DNA from: JAFARZ01 sp035651595
GTDB lineage: Bacteria > Actinomycetota > Actinomycetes > Streptosporangiales > Streptosporangiaceae
Assembly (NCBI GenBank): GCA_035651595.1
Contig: DASRFJ010000076.1
Span: 1 to 53,247, forward strand
Length of the DNA stretch: 53,247 nt
Reading direction: 5' to 3'
Position 1 is the first letter of the stretch. Every line of letters starts with the position of its first letter. Shown here in pieces: positions 52,587 through 53,247 of the stretch. Made by a program: the position numbers and the translations under genes. The notes under the pieces are model-generated. The model had not been told where the DNA came from, searched no databases, and was given only the letters and a program-made list of their open reading frames with translations.

Positions 52587-53247
52587 ATATCGAGTCACTC
52601 CCCTGTCTGGAGTACAGCAGGTCAATGATCAATAAGACATCATCGCGACAAAGCCGACACCCCGCCACCTACTTGCATGAAAACGCTGGCGGGGCGGCTC
52701 GGCGAAGGCTCCACGTTACTGGCTCGTGACCGTCCGCACGGCGGATTCCGCTCGACACGCCCGCGTCCGCGGCCGTGTCGCGGGCGCCAGTTTGTGCTAC
52801 GTGCCCGCAATGCTCCGTTCTGTCCGGTTTGTGACTGCCGGGCTGGTCCCTTGTGGCTCGTTCCTGAGCCCGCAACCGCTCGATCCCGGGCCGGCCGGGC
52901 TGCGGCCTGGCCATTACCGTGGAAGATAAGCCGTTCGTGTCGGATTCACCCCCGCGCCAGGGGGTCACGCCACCACGAAAGGCAAATCCGCCACGTTATC
53001 CCGGCCCCAGCCGCGATAAGCCCCGGCCCGGCCGCGCCCCCCGGCCCCCGGCCCCGGGCCGCGCGCCGCCCCGGCGAGGGGCATGCCTGGCGCGGGCGAA
53101 GACGGCGAAAGCAACCCCTTGACGCAAAGGATGACGGACGTACGATAACCGTATCCTGCCGACGGTATACAATCTGGCCGCGACCCGGGAGCCGACGGAG
53201 AAGGCGCAACTGGCCTCGGAATCCGCGGCGGAGGAAGGCGAGCGCCC
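52587..53247. other. Non-coding stretch at right edge
   Basis: No convincing complete gene. It holds a copy of AATCCGCCACGTT (52985-52997) also seen at 31234-31246, and a sigma70-like promoter (53119-53146). A plausible open frame enters at about 53140 and leaves at the window edge (ATREPTEKAQLASESAAEEG), so a gene may start here. Confidence 0.45.
53119..53146 (+). promoter_or_regulatory. Sigma70-like promoter near the window edge
   Basis: TTGACG (53119-53124), 16-base spacer and TACGAT (53141-53146) on the plus strand. It would drive the gene beginning at the right edge. Confidence 0.4.

Overview
This window is from a high-GC Gram-positive bacterium, almost certainly an actinomycete. The chromosomal genes fit that: MoeZ, a TetR / DUF3107 / DEAD-box RNA helicase run arranged as in mycobacteria and streptomycetes, mycobacterial-type Ku, a RecB-family nuclease, and many GTG starts with GTGA or ATGA overlaps. 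A Streptosporangiales-like host is a guess, not something I can prove.

Left flank (1-3410): the tail of an ISL3-type transposase, an SDR gene divergent from an SRPBCC/ArsR pair, then debris (a decayed tyrosine-integrase fragment and a frameshifted DUF6788 gene). This looks like older accretion downstream of a tRNA gene.

Mobile element (3411-26588, about 23 kb): an integrative element sits in the 3' half of a tRNA-Glu(CUC) gene. A perfect 47-bp direct repeat marks the two ends (3411-3457 and 26542-26588), the right copy being part of an intact tRNA. Just inside the left end is a tyrosine integrase. The cargo falls into four parts. (a) A HATPase / XRE-TPR regulatory pair. (b) A block of nucleotide-handling genes: THEP1-like NTPase, HD hydrolase, XRE regulator, a sulfotransferase-SUMF1 fusion, a Nudix protein and a sugar-nucleotidyltransferase-like protein. 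(c) A mobilization module (candidate oriT, MobC-like protein, MOBP-type relaxase) with no FtsK/TraB translocase and no replication initiator, so the element looks mobilizable rather than self-transmissible. (d) A defence-like island: a QxK nuclease-like protein with a small zinc-ribbon membrane protein, an XRE/ImmA pair, and a four-gene operon (MerR-like regulator, Mrr-like nuclease, HamA-like nuclease, Ski2-like HamB-type helicase). The last operon resembles Hachiman with two extra genes and is the best candidate for an undescribed system.

Right flank (26589-53247) is ordinary chromosome: tRNA-Glu, a BKACE-family gene, tRNA-Gln, an ABC-F protein with a structured leader, mannose-6-phosphate isomerase, MoeZ / hydrolase / Ku operon, an FAD oxidoreductase with an acidic tail, TetR, DUF3107, a DEAD-box helicase with an odd start, an alpha/beta hydrolase, RecB-like nuclease plus MBL hydrolase, MarC, an ImmA-like protein, a PHA operon (phaC, phaZ-like, acyl-CoA dehydrogenase), a GH63-type glycosidase, a secreted PEBP protein and a large disordered membrane protein. 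Several very long perfect palindromes lie between these genes.
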